A stretch of DNA of 47,750 nucleotides from an uncultured Bacillota bacterium (GCA_937919165.1 CALFPO010000018.1:1-47750); one strand, 5' to 3'. Shown: positions 23,709 through 32,046, counted from the stretch's first letter. The notes: generated from the letters alone by a model not told the origin. Numbers and translations are program-made.

Positions 23709-24715
23709 TGTCGAAGCTGATTGTTCCTGAAGACTACAGGCCAACCTTGAATCTCTATCGCAAACAGAGAGCGATCGAGTTCATCAAGTACGAATTCCAG
23801 AAGAATCTGGGCGAACAGCTGAATCTCAAAAGAGTGTCTGCTCCCCTGGTGGTATTCGAAGATTCAGGCCTAAACGATAATCTAAGCGGCAAAGAAAGGC
23901 CAGTAAGCTTTGATGTGCCCGATATCGGCAGGAATGGCGAAGTTGTCCATTCTCTGGCCAAATGGAAAAGAGTAGCCTTGAAGGACTATGACTTCAATGT
24001 CTACAACGGCATGTATACCGATATGAATGCCATCAGAAGGGATGAACAGCTGGATAATCTTCATTCCATCTATGTCGATCAGTGGGACTGGGAAAAGGTC
24101 ATCAAAGATAGCGACTGCAACAGTTCATATCTCAAGGAATGCGTAAGACAGATTGTCCATGCGATCTATCTGACAAGCGTATCATTGGCTTCGAAGTTTC
24201 CTGAACTGCAGGTTGAGGTAGAGGATGATGTCTTCTTCATCTCTTCCGAGGAATTATATAAGATGTATCCTGATATGAGCTCCAAGGAAAGGGAGAATGC
24301 CATCGTCAAGAAGCATCATGTCGTCTTCTTGAGTGAGATTGGCGATGACATGTCTTGTGGCGTGCCTCATGATTCAAGAGCACCTGACTATGACAACTGG
24401 CATCTGAATGGTGACTTGCTTTACTATGATAGAATCCTTGATTGTGCCATTGAACTGTCTTCGATGGGCATCAGGGTTGACAAGGAAACGATGCTTAGAC
24501 AGCTTAAGAAAGCTAATGCCATGGATCGCATTGAACTTCCATACCATCGTCGTCTGCTTAATGGCGACCTGCCGCAGACCATCGGCGGAGGCATCGGACA
24601 GTCAAGAGTGTGCATGCTGCTGATGGCTACAGCCCATATCGGCGAGGTGCAAGCCAGCCTATGGGATGATGATACGCTTAAGAAGTGCGCTGAAGCAGGA
24701 ATAAACATACTATAG
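23708..24715 (+). CDS. asnA: Aspartate-ammonia ligase (asparagine synthetase A)
   Basis: The 335-residue enzyme makes asparagine from aspartate, ammonia and ATP. It has the class II aminoacyl-tRNA-synthetase-like fold. Recognisable stretches are SAPLVVFEDSGLNDNLSG, then RPVSFDVPD, VVHSLAKWKRVAL, GMYTDMNAIRRDE, SIYVDQWDWEKVI, and late GGGIGQSRVCMLL (motif-3-like). The length is standard. It shares the metG transcript and so its Met T-box, placing asparagine synthesis under methionyl-tRNA charging. This is an unusual pairing, although asnA is often found beside synthetase genes. A terminator follows 8 bases after the stop. Confidence 0.97.
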   Translation: MSKLIVPEDYRPTLNLYRKQRAIEFIKYEFQKNLGEQLNLKRVSAPLVVFEDSGLNDNLSGKERPVSFDVPDIGRNGEVVHSLAKWKRVALKDYDFNVYNGMYTDMNAIRRDEQLDNLHSIYVDQWDWEKVIKDSDCNSSYLKECVRQIVHAIYLTSVSLASKFPELQVEVEDDVFFISSEELYKMYPDMSSKERENAIVKKHHVVFLSEIGDDMSCGVPHDSRAPDYDNWHLNGDLLYYDRILDCAIELSSMGIRVDKETMLRQLKKANAMDRIELPYHRRLLNGDLPQTIGGGIGQSRVCMLLMATAHIGEVQASLWDDDTLKKCAEAGINIL

Positions 24716-24723
24716 CGACATTT

Positions 24724-24762
24724 AGGACCATGATTTCATCAAAGGAATTTGGTCCTTTTTCT
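24724..24762 (+). terminator. Rho-independent terminator after asnA
   Basis: AGGACCA and TGGTCCT form a 7-bp stem with a 19-base loop, followed by TTTTTCTTTT. Confidence 0.75.
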
Positions 24763-24813
24763 TTTGCGATAGACATTTCTTGAATGTAGGAAAAAGTGAT
24801 ACCGTTTTCATTG

Positions 24814-24841
24814 TTTACAAGGTTTTCTTTTATGTTATTCT
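24814..24841 (+). promoter_or_regulatory. Promoter of the nucleoside transporter operon
   Basis: TTTACA and TATTCT are 16 bases apart, and the -10 lies about 15 bases before the aptamer. Both hexamers deviate from consensus, so the call rests mainly on position. Confidence 0.4.
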
Positions 24842-24855
24842 ATTTGTGTAATCAA

Positions 24856-25035
24856 GTCGTATAATCCTTCTGATATGGTGAAGGAGTCTCTACATCGGCG
24901 CCGTAAATGCCGGTACTATGATGGAATGCTTCTTAATGTTCCATCTTACGATGGGATTACTATTAAGAAGTATACTAATCAAAATAATAAGGAACAGCTA
25001 CACTGGTTTTTTGTTTTTTAATTTTTATACTTCAC
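24856..25035 (+). promoter_or_regulatory. Purine riboswitch, guanine type
   Basis: The aptamer is at 24856-24924. It has GTATAAT at P1/J1-2, P2 CCTTC/GAAGG around the conserved TGATATGG loop, GTCTCTAC at J2-3, P3 ATCGGC/GCCGGT with the CCGTAAAT loop, and TACTATGA closing P1. The base that pairs with the ligand in J3-1 is C (TA-C-TATG), as in guanine/hypoxanthine sensors, not U as in adenine sensors. Downstream, CTTCTTAAT/ATTAAGAAG, CCATC/GATGG and a long T-rich run near 25008-25020 form the expression platform. It controls a nucleoside importer, which fits. Confidence 0.9.
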
Positions 25036-25062
25036 ACAAATAATAGTGAAAAGGAGGAGAAA

Positions 25063-26283
25063 ATGAAAAAACTATTATCTGTTCTTTTGGTTTTGCTTAT
25101 GATGCTCTGTCTTGCCGGATGCGGTTCAGATGAAGGCAATGATGGCGAAGAGAATGCCGAAAAGGAATTCAAGGTCGGCATGGTATGCATTGGCGACACC
25201 AATGAATTCTATACGGCTGCTCATGTAGAGGGCTTGAATGCTGCTGCTGAGAAGCTTGGTGTCGAAACAGTATTCAAATACAGTGCTGGCGATGGTGGCG
25301 AAAAGGTTCAGACTGCTCTTGAAGACCTTGCGGAAGAGGGATGTGATCTTATCATCTCCAACTCATATGGCCATCAGTCACATACCTTATCTGTTGCACA
25401 GGCCAATCCTGATATCTATTTTGTAGCTTCTACAGGCGACAATGCTGCTTCCGCAAACCTTGACACCTACACCAATGCTTTCTGTTCAACCTACCAGGCC
25501 AGATATGTAGCTGGTGTTGTTGCCGGAATGAAGATCAAGGAACTTGTTGAAAACGGCGCGCTTGCTGACAAGAACTATGATGAGAACGGCAATGTCATCA
25601 TCGGTTATGTTTCCGCTTTCCCATATGCTGAATGCGTATCTGGATATACTTCATACTATTTGGGCGTCAAGTCTGTAGTCGAGAATGTTGTAATGTATGT
25701 TACCTATACAAACGACTGGAGCAATGCTTCTCTTGAGAAGTCTGGTGCTGAAGCTCTCATGGCTAAGGGCGCTGTTATCCTTTCTCAGCACGCCGATACA
25801 AATGGCTGTCCAAGCGCAGTTGAGGCTGCCAACGTCAATGGCGAAGTCGTATATTGCGTAGGCTATAATGGAGACTTCCTTAAGGTTGCCCCTAACTCAT
25901 GTCTGACAAGTGCCGGCAACAACTGGGAGATTCCTTACGCATACTTCATCGAGACAGCTATGGCTGGCGGCAAGTTCGAAGACTGGAACGGCGGCTATGA
26001 GATTGGCGCCAACTTCATCACTGAACTGGGTAGCGCCTGCGCTCCTGGCACAGCAGAAAAGGTCAAGGAAGTCGAGGATGGCATCAAGGCTGGAACTCTG
26101 CACGTATTTGATGCTTCAACATTCACGATTGATGGCGTTACACCAACCGAAATCTTGGCTGACTTAGATGGCGACTTCACGCCAGAGACAAACTGCCTGA
26201 TCGATGGCTACTTCCATGAATCGGAATACAGAAGTGCTCCATACTTTGCTGCTGCAATCGATGGCATCATTTCAATAGACTAA
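25063..26283 (+). CDS. nupN: BMP-family nucleoside-binding lipoprotein (NupN/PnrA type)
   Basis: The 406-residue substrate-binding protein of an ABC importer starts with a lipoprotein signal: a hydrophobic stretch ending in the lipobox LAGC (Cys near residue 20), then an acidic linker. The mature part begins KVGMVCIGDTNEFYTAAHVE, as in BMP/Med/PnrA proteins, with DLIISNSYGHQ and PDIYFVASTGDN further on. These bind purine nucleosides outside the membrane. AAGGAGG sits close before the ATG. A guanine-type riboswitch controls the transcript, and three transporter genes follow, the order of the B. subtilis guanosine transporter nupNOPQ. Gene names are given by this analogy. Confidence 0.9.
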   Translation: MKKLLSVLLVLLMMLCLAGCGSDEGNDGEENAEKEFKVGMVCIGDTNEFYTAAHVEGLNAAAEKLGVETVFKYSAGDGGEKVQTALEDLAEEGCDLIISNSYGHQSHTLSVAQANPDIYFVASTGDNAASANLDTYTNAFCSTYQARYVAGVVAGMKIKELVENGALADKNYDENGNVIIGYVSAFPYAECVSGYTSYYLGVKSVVENVVMYVTYTNDWSNASLEKSGAEALMAKGAVILSQHADTNGCPSAVEAANVNGEVVYCVGYNGDFLKVAPNSCLTSAGNNWEIPYAYFIETAMAGGKFEDWNGGYEIGANFITELGSACAPGTAEKVKEVEDGIKAGTLHVFDASTFTIDGVTPTEILADLDGDFTPETNCLIDGYFHESEYRSAPYFAAAIDGIISID

Positions 26284-26302
26284 TTTAGAAACACAATGTT
26301 CA

Positions 26303-26330
26303 TAAGCCAGTGATGACCATCACTGGCTTA
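26303..26330 (+). terminator. Intercistronic hairpin between nupN and nupO
   Basis: TAAGCCAGTGAT and ATCACTGGCTTA form a perfect 12-bp stem with a GACC loop. The following tract (TTCTCT) is weak, so it is more likely a partial terminator or mRNA 3'-end stabiliser. Such hairpins let the binding protein be made in excess over the transporter. Confidence 0.6.
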
Positions 26331-26348
26331 TTCTCTAATGGTGAAAAA

Positions 26349-27872
26349 ATGGAAAAGATAATTGAATTCAAGAACATCTCAAAGAGATTCGGCACAATCA
26401 AGGCCAACAGCGACATCAGTTTCTCTGTCTATGCAGGTGAAGTGATGGCCTTGCTAGGAGAGAATGGATCTGGAAAGACTACTCTCATGAATATGCTGTC
26501 AGGTATCTACTATCCTGATGAGGGACAGATTTTTGTGAATGGCAAAGAGGCCAGGATCAAATCTCCTGTCGATGCCTTTGCGCTGAAGATCGGAATGGTC
26601 CATCAGCATTTCAAGCTGGTCGACAGTTTTTCGGCATTAGAGAATATCGTACTGGGCATCAAGGCTACGGAAGGAAACGATCTTGCTTCTGCTCGGGCCG
26701 CCTGCCTCGATATCTGCAATAGATATGGATTTGAGTTAAATCTGGACAAGATTGTCCATGATATGAATGTTTCTGAGAAACAGACTCTGGAGATCATCAA
26801 GGTTCTGTATAGAGGAGCTGAAATATTGATTCTTGATGAACCGACTACGGTATTGACGCCCCAGGAAAGCCAGAAGCTGTTTGAGGTCATCAGAAACATG
26901 AGGGCCGACAATAAGGCTGTCATCATCATTACCCATAAACTGCAGGAGGTTCTGGGGATTTCCGATAGAGTTGCCATCTTGCGCAAAGGAAACTATATAG
27001 CGACTGTCGATACGAAAAAGACCAATGCCCAAGAGCTTACCAACATGATGGTAGGTGAACAGGTCAAGCTTGATATTGCCCGCGATCTTGTGGAAGAGAG
27101 AGTCAAGCGTCTGGAAGTTAAGAATCTGAGCGTCAAGAATGCAGAAGGCAAGCTGGCGATTGATGATGTGTCGTTTGAGGCGTATTCAGGAGAGATTCTA
27201 GGCATTGCCGGAATTTCTGGAAATGGACAGAAGGAACTGCTGGAAGGCATCATGGGCCTTGTGGATCCTGAACCTGGATCCAGCGTCGTATACAATTCAA
27301 CTGCCCATGGCGTACATGAGCTTGTCGGCCTTTCGACACAGGAGATCATTCAGTATGGACTCCATCTGGCTTTTGTGCCTGAGGACCGTCTAGGTATGGG
27401 CCTTGTCGGTTCGATGGGCATGACCAACAATTTTATGCTCAAGAAATACTATAAGGGCAAGGGACCTTTCCTGCATAAGAAGAAATCCAAGGAACTGGCA
27501 AGCCAGATCAAGGATGAGCTTGATGTGGCCACTCCTTATCTGGAATTTCCGGTCCGCAGGCTTTCTGGCGGCAATGTCCAGAAGGTGCTGGTCGGCCGCG
27601 AAATAACCGCCAAGCCTACCGTCTTGATGACCGCCTATGCTGTAAGGGGTCTTGATATCAATACTTCATACGCCATATACAACATTCTCAATGAGCAGAA
27701 AAAGAAGGGCGTTGCCGTCATCTATGTAGGCGAAGATCTGGATGTTCTGTTGGCTCTTTCAGACAGGATCATGGTCCTGTGCGATGGCAAGGTCAACGGC
27801 ATCTTGGATGGACGTACCGCCACCAAGGATGAAGTCGGATATCTGATGGCTCACCTGAAGGAGGATAGATGA
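26349..27872 (+). CDS. nupO: Nucleoside ABC transporter ATPase, two fused ABC domains
   Basis: The 507-residue protein has two ATP-binding cassettes in tandem, as in sugar and nucleoside importers. The first has GENGSGKTT, a Q-loop at HQHFKL, a reduced signature (NVSEKQTLEI) and ILILDEPT. The second has the degenerate P-loop GISGNGQKE typical of this subfamily, a good signature RRLSGGNVQK and an odd Walker B region, TAYAVRGLD, where relatives read AAQPTRGLD. One site is therefore probably the main hydrolysis site. The chosen ATG gives the family start (MEKIIEFKNISKRFG); an in-frame start upstream falls in the hairpin. Confidence 0.9.
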   Translation: MEKIIEFKNISKRFGTIKANSDISFSVYAGEVMALLGENGSGKTTLMNMLSGIYYPDEGQIFVNGKEARIKSPVDAFALKIGMVHQHFKLVDSFSALENIVLGIKATEGNDLASARAACLDICNRYGFELNLDKIVHDMNVSEKQTLEIIKVLYRGAEILILDEPTTVLTPQESQKLFEVIRNMRADNKAVIIITHKLQEVLGISDRVAILRKGNYIATVDTKKTNAQELTNMMVGEQVKLDIARDLVEERVKRLEVKNLSVKNAEGKLAIDDVSFEAYSGEILGIAGISGNGQKELLEGIMGLVDPEPGSSVVYNSTAHGVHELVGLSTQEIIQYGLHLAFVPEDRLGMGLVGSMGMTNNFMLKKYYKGKGPFLHKKKSKELASQIKDELDVATPYLEFPVRRLSGGNVQKVLVGREITAKPTVLMTAYAVRGLDINTSYAIYNILNEQKKKGVAVIYVGEDLDVLLALSDRIMVLCDGKVNGILDGRTATKDEVGYLMAHLKEDR

Positions 27873-27873
27873 C

Positions 27874-28935
27874 ATGCATATAATCAAGAATGAACGTCCG
27901 CTTTGGCAGACGCTTGTCATAAAGACTATTGCGATAGTGCTGGCTCTTCTGGTGTCGGCTCTATTCATAATCGTCTTGACGGGTCTTGATCCGCTTGCGG
28001 TATTCAAGGCAACAATCAAGGGAACCTTCTCATCTTCAAGAAGATTCTTCAGCGTTTTGCGTGATGCATCGTTTCTGTTCATGATTGCCTTAGGCTTGAC
28101 CCCGGCCTTCAAGATGAATTTCATGAACAATGGTGCAGAAGGTCAGGTATTGATGGGAGCGCTTGGAACAGCGGCTGTAATGATCAATCTTGCCGGTAAG
28201 GTATCGAATCTTGTGCTGCTTATGCTGATGCTTATGGCAGCCCTGATCCTTTCGATGCTTTGGGGAGCCATTCCTGCCTTCTTCAAGGTAAGGTATGGCA
28301 CCAATGAGACGTTGTTTACGCTGATGATGAACTATATCGCCATGCAGATCGTTGAATTCTGCATCGATCTTTGGGACAAGAAACAGTCCCATGTGATCGG
28401 CGTCATCAACTCCGATTCGACAGCAGGCTGGTTGCCATCGCTTTTCGGCAATCAATACATGATTGTCTTCATCGCTACGCTTCTTATGGCAGCCATCATC
28501 CATATATACATGAATTATTCTAAGCAGGGCTATGAGATAGAGGTAGTCGGCGAATCGCATAAGACCGCAAAGTATGCAGGCATCAATGTGAATGCCGTAA
28601 CCGTAAGGACGGTAATAATCTCAGCGATGATCTGCGGGCTGGCCGGCTTCTTCAATGTCTCAGGAATCTCACACACCCTGTCGGCCTCTACGGCAGGAGG
28701 AAAAGGATTCACCGCCATCATTGTTGCCTGGCTAGGCAAGTTCAATGTCGTTGCCATGGCCCTTATCTCGTTCATGCTGCAGTTTCTATCGAAAGGAGCT
28801 ATGCAGATAGCTTCAGACTTCAATCTCAATGACTATATCGCCAATATTGTCGTTGCCATAATACTGTTCTTCATAATCGCTTCAGAATTTTTCTGCAGCT
28901 ATTCGATTGTCAGAAGCGGAAAGGAGGAAAAATAG
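27874..28935 (+). CDS. nupP: Nucleoside ABC transporter permease (NupP/PnrC type)
   Basis: The 353-residue BPD_transp_2-type permease has 8 to 10 hydrophobic segments. The typical family stretch MIALGLTPAFKMNFMNNGAE, then GQVLMGALG, is present, as is SGISHTLSASTAGGKGFTAI near the end, matching the conserved coupling region of sugar/nucleoside permeases. The ATG lies 1 base after the ATPase stop. It forms one half of the membrane pore with NupQ. No unusual features were seen. Confidence 0.88.
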   Translation: MHIIKNERPLWQTLVIKTIAIVLALLVSALFIIVLTGLDPLAVFKATIKGTFSSSRRFFSVLRDASFLFMIALGLTPAFKMNFMNNGAEGQVLMGALGTAAVMINLAGKVSNLVLLMLMLMAALILSMLWGAIPAFFKVRYGTNETLFTLMMNYIAMQIVEFCIDLWDKKQSHVIGVINSDSTAGWLPSLFGNQYMIVFIATLLMAAIIHIYMNYSKQGYEIEVVGESHKTAKYAGINVNAVTVRTVIISAMICGLAGFFNVSGISHTLSASTAGGKGFTAIIVAWLGKFNVVAMALISFMLQFLSKGAMQIASDFNLNDYIANIVVAIILFFIIASEFFCSYSIVRSGKEEK

Positions 28936-28936
28936 G

Positions 28937-29965
28937 ATGAATCTTTCTTCATTGTTATCTTGGTTCAATTCAGCCGTTACTTTCGGCACCATCATCCTGT
29001 ATGGATGTCTAGGCGAAACCTTGACTCAAAAGGCAGGAAATCTGAATCTGGGAACTCCTGGCATCATGACCCTTGGCGGAATCGGTTCCGTGCTGGCGGC
29101 CTTTGCCTATGAGAACGCCGTCGCTACGCCAAATCCTTTTGTCTGCGTTGCTGTTGCCACGCTTGGCGCGTTGGCGCTATCGGGACTTGGAGGACTTATC
29201 TATGCATTCCTTACCATCTCGCTTAGATGCAACCAGAATGTTGTCGGTCTGACGCTTGTCACCTTCGGAACAGGTGTAGCCAACTTCTTTGGCGGCGTAC
29301 TGATGTCCCTTTCTGGCGGTGTCGGTCAGGTATCTCTTCATACAACCTCTAGCTATTTCAGAGCCAGAATACCGTTCTTGTCGACAGAGCTAGGAATCGT
29401 TTCTGAACTGCTGTTCTCGTATGGACCGCTGTTCTATCTTGCGATTGTCATAGCCTTTGCGCTTAACCGTTTCCTGAACAAGACCCGTACAGGACTCAAT
29501 CTTCGTGCTGTAGGCGAGAATGCCGCAACAGCCGATGCCTGCGGAATCAATGTCCAAAGATACAAATATCTATCTGTCATCATCGGTGCCTTCATTTCTG
29601 GACTTGGTGGGCTCTATTATTCGATGGACTATATCATGGGCACCTGGAACAATGACGGAATCATTGAAGCGATGGGCTGGCTTTCGATGGCGCTTGTCAT
29701 CTTCTCATCATGGAAACCTATCAGGGCCATGTTTGGTTCGTTGTTGTTCGGCATCTGCTACTGGCTCTATCTATACATTCCTTCAGCCATCTCGACAAAG
29801 CTGGCTTCTATGTTCAATCTGGCAAAGGCCAACTATCTGCAGAACCTCTACAAGGGAATCCCATATCTTGTCACCATAATCGTTCTGATCATCATATCGA
29901 AGAACGGCAAGAAATTGGATTCGCCTTCAAATCTGGGCATAAACTACTTCAGGGAAGACCGCTAG
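28937..29965 (+). CDS. nupQ: Nucleoside ABC transporter permease (NupQ/PnrD type)
   Basis: The 342-residue permease is paired with NupP. Family marks include GETLTQKAGNLNLGTPGIMT near residue 25 and the late NLRAVGENAATADACGINVQ coupling segment. AAGGAGG inside the end of nupP lies 9 bases before this ATG; the longer open frame overlapping nupP was rejected because of this site. The stop codon lies inside a strong terminator that ends the operon. Confidence 0.88.
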   Translation: MNLSSLLSWFNSAVTFGTIILYGCLGETLTQKAGNLNLGTPGIMTLGGIGSVLAAFAYENAVATPNPFVCVAVATLGALALSGLGGLIYAFLTISLRCNQNVVGLTLVTFGTGVANFFGGVLMSLSGGVGQVSLHTTSSYFRARIPFLSTELGIVSELLFSYGPLFYLAIVIAFALNRFLNKTRTGLNLRAVGENAATADACGINVQRYKYLSVIIGAFISGLGGLYYSMDYIMGTWNNDGIIEAMGWLSMALVIFSSWKPIRAMFGSLLFGICYWLYLYIPSAISTKLASMFNLAKANYLQNLYKGIPYLVTIIVLIIISKNGKKLDSPSNLGINYFREDR

Positions 29966-29979
29966 GTCTTCTCTTTTTT
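29954..29979 (+). terminator. Rho-independent terminator of the nup operon
   Basis: GAAGACC and GGTCTTC form a 7-bp stem with a GCTA loop, followed by TCTTTTTT. The TAG stop of nupQ is within the hairpin. Confidence 0.8.
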
Positions 29980-30006
29980 GGATACTCTACCGTCAAGGCT
30001 TTCTAG

Positions 30007-30012
30007 TATAAT
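30007..30012 (+). promoter_or_regulatory. -10 box directly before the murT-like gene
   Basis: A perfect TATAAT ends 8 bases before the GTG start. Transcription would therefore start at or next to the start codon, leaving no room for a ribosome site. The preceding terminator makes a promoter here necessary. No clear -35 box was found. Confidence 0.5.
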
Positions 30013-30019
30013 AGTTAAT

Positions 30020-31348
30020 GTGAAAAAGATATTGGCTATACTGCTATGCAAGCTGGCAAGGTTTGCGGGAAAACTGATCGGCAGAGGCTCAAGCCTTCCT
30101 GGAAGGATTGCCCTAAAGATCGATAAGGATATCCTCAAGAAGATCAAGCTTCCTGACAAGATCATTGCGGTATCGGGTTCCAATGGCAAGACTTCAACAG
30201 TCGAGATGATCGCCAAGGTTCTGACTGATGATGGCTATTCAGTTGCCTACAACAAGGAAGGATCGAACCTTCTGGATGGCGTTGCAACCTTGGTGCTGGA
30301 ACATACCGATCTTTTGGGACGCTTCAAGAAGGATGTGCTGCTGATGGAATCGGATGAAAGATATGCCCGCTATACCTTCAGACAGATTGTTCCGACCTAC
30401 TATGTCATCACCAATCTGTATCGTGACCAGCTGACCAGGAATGGCCATCCTGAATATGTAGCTGAAGCGATTGAAGATTCGATCATGAAGGGCAGCATCC
30501 TGATATTGAATGAAGACATTCCTTTGATTGCCTCTTTCGAGAAGAAATTCGGCAACAGATGCTACACCTTCGGAATCAAGGAAAACAGCTATGCATCAAA
30601 GGAAAACAGCTTCTCCTACGATGATGGAAAGTATTGCCCATTGTGCAAAGGTGAGATGGAATATGACTATCATATCTTTGGCCATGTCGGATCATACCAT
30701 TGCAAGAAATGTGGCTTTGAAAGAAGAAAGCCTGATTTTGAGATAGATGAAATAGACCTCAAAAAGGGCAGCTTGACCATCAATGGCGAATGCAGCATCG
30801 ATATCGCCTTGAAGTCGGTCTTCAATGCCTATAATGTTCTGGCTACCTATAGCCTATGCAAGATCATGGGCCTGGAAGATGAAAAGATCGCTCAATCCTT
30901 AAGCAACTACATGATAAGAAACGGACGCGTTAAGACCTTTGTGGCAAATGGCCATGAAGGAACTTTGCTGATATCCAAGCACGAGAACTCCGTATCATAC
31001 AATCAGAACATCAGATATCTTGTCGACACCGGTAAGGATGTCACTGTCTTCATCATGGTCGATGCGATAAGCAGGAAGTACTTCACTTCCGAGACTTCAT
31101 GGCTATGGGACATCAGCTTCAATGAGCTTGGTGCCAACAACGTCAAGAAGATCATTGTCACGGGCCAGTATTCAAGCGACATCATGGAGAGATTGTCATA
31201 CTGCAATCTTGATATGGACAAGATTCATGCCGATAGGGATATTGACAATGCCGTTAACTATCTCAAGGACAATGCCATAGGCTATACCTATGTGATTACC
31301 TGCTTCTCTGATGAGGACAAGTTCATGAGGAGGGTAGAAGCATTATGA
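30020..31348 (+). CDS. murT: MurT-like Mur-ligase (divergent lipid II amidation family)
   Basis: The 442-residue Mur-ligase-fold protein with the DUF1727 C-terminal domain normally activates the alpha-carboxyl of D-Glu in lipid II with ATP, so that GatD-derived ammonia can amidate it. Present here: GRGSSLPGRIALKI, the P-loop SGSNGKTST (residues 52-60), NLYRDQLTRNG, and a zinc ribbon at C206, C209, C228 and C231. Divergent here: the conserved KNPxGxN reads KHENSVSYN (from residue 320), and the ADGRD-SWIWD loop, which carries the Asp thought to complete the GatD triad, reads FTSETSWLWD with extra residues before it. The GTG is the only start giving the family N terminus. It overlaps gatD by 4 bases. 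Confidence 0.85.
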   Translation: MKKILAILLCKLARFAGKLIGRGSSLPGRIALKIDKDILKKIKLPDKIIAVSGSNGKTSTVEMIAKVLTDDGYSVAYNKEGSNLLDGVATLVLEHTDLLGRFKKDVLLMESDERYARYTFRQIVPTYYVITNLYRDQLTRNGHPEYVAEAIEDSIMKGSILILNEDIPLIASFEKKFGNRCYTFGIKENSYASKENSFSYDDGKYCPLCKGEMEYDYHIFGHVGSYHCKKCGFERRKPDFEIDEIDLKKGSLTINGECSIDIALKSVFNAYNVLATYSLCKIMGLEDEKIAQSLSNYMIRNGRVKTFVANGHEGTLLISKHENSVSYNQNIRYLVDTGKDVTVFIMVDAISRKYFTSETSWLWDISFNELGANNVKKIIVTGQYSSDIMERLSYCNLDMDKIHADRDIDNAVNYLKDNAIGYTYVITCFSDEDKFMRRVEAL

Positions 31349-32046
31349 TAAGAATCCTATATCTATATCCTGACCTGATGAACCTTTATGGCGACTATGG
31401 CAATATCGCTGTTTTGGAAAGGCATCTGAATGACCAGGGGCTAAAGGTCGATATTGACAGAGCAAATCCTGGCGATGACATCAATTTCGACAGATATGAT
31501 TTCATCTACATGGGCTCAGGAACAGAAAGAAACCAGAAGATTGCCTTGAACGATCTCTACAGATACAAGAATGATCTTAAGATCTATATCGAAGAGGAAA
31601 GGCCTCTGCTTTTCACCGGCAATGCCATGGAGCTTCTGGGCAAGAAGATCAATGACCAGGATGGTCTTGGCATCATTGATTTCTCCGTCGAAGAGAAAGA
31701 AAAACGCTATACCGGCGATGTCATCGTGAGAAATGATGAGATCGGCGAGGCAGTAGGTTTCATAAACAAGAGTTCGATCATCAGCGGTGGCGAGAAGATG
31801 GGCCTTTTCCGCTGTGTCTTCACCGACAGCAATCTTATCGACAACAGCTATGAAGGCTATCGCTACAAGAATGCCTTCGGTACCCATATCATCGGTCCAA
31901 TATTGGCCAAGAATCCTAGCTTCATGGAACTGATCGTGAAGCTTCTTATCGGCGACAAAGAATATCACAGAGTCAGATACGAATATGAGGAAGAAAGCTA
32001 CAACGTGACGCTCAAGGCCTTGAAGGAAAGAGGAAACATCTCTTGA
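31345..32046 (+). CDS. gatD: GatD-like protein lacking the glutaminase Cys and His
   Basis: The 233-residue class I amidotransferase-like protein is the partner of MurT. The family frame is clear: LYPDLMNLYGDYGNIAVLER, then IYMGSGTERNQ, and GTHIIGPILAKNPS at the end. The nucleophile elbow, ICGGYQFLGKK in S. aureus GatD, reads FTGNAMELLGKK, so Gly92 stands where the catalytic Cys should be. The catalytic His motif TYLHGPILPKN reads THIIGPILAKN, with Ile183 in its place. The protein can hardly hydrolyse glutamine by the known mechanism. Reading frame and length are intact and it is coupled to murT and the PAP2 gene, so it is not a decayed gene. A structural or altered-substrate role is inferred. 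Confidence 0.82.
   Translation: MIRILYLYPDLMNLYGDYGNIAVLERHLNDQGLKVDIDRANPGDDINFDRYDFIYMGSGTERNQKIALNDLYRYKNDLKIYIEEERPLLFTGNAMELLGKKINDQDGLGIIDFSVEEKEKRYTGDVIVRNDEIGEAVGFINKSSIISGGEKMGLFRCVFTDSNLIDNSYEGYRYKNAFGTHIIGPILAKNPSFMELIVKLLIGDKEYHRVRYEYEEESYNVTLKALKERGNIS

Noticed and set aside
24856..24924. Adenine specificity of the purine riboswitch
   Set aside because: The ligand-pairing position in the junction before the closing P1 strand is C, not U.
31345..32046. gatD considered as a pseudogene because catalytic residues are missing
   Set aside because: Length, frame, overlaps with both neighbours and all other conserved segments are intact, so functional divergence is more likely than decay.
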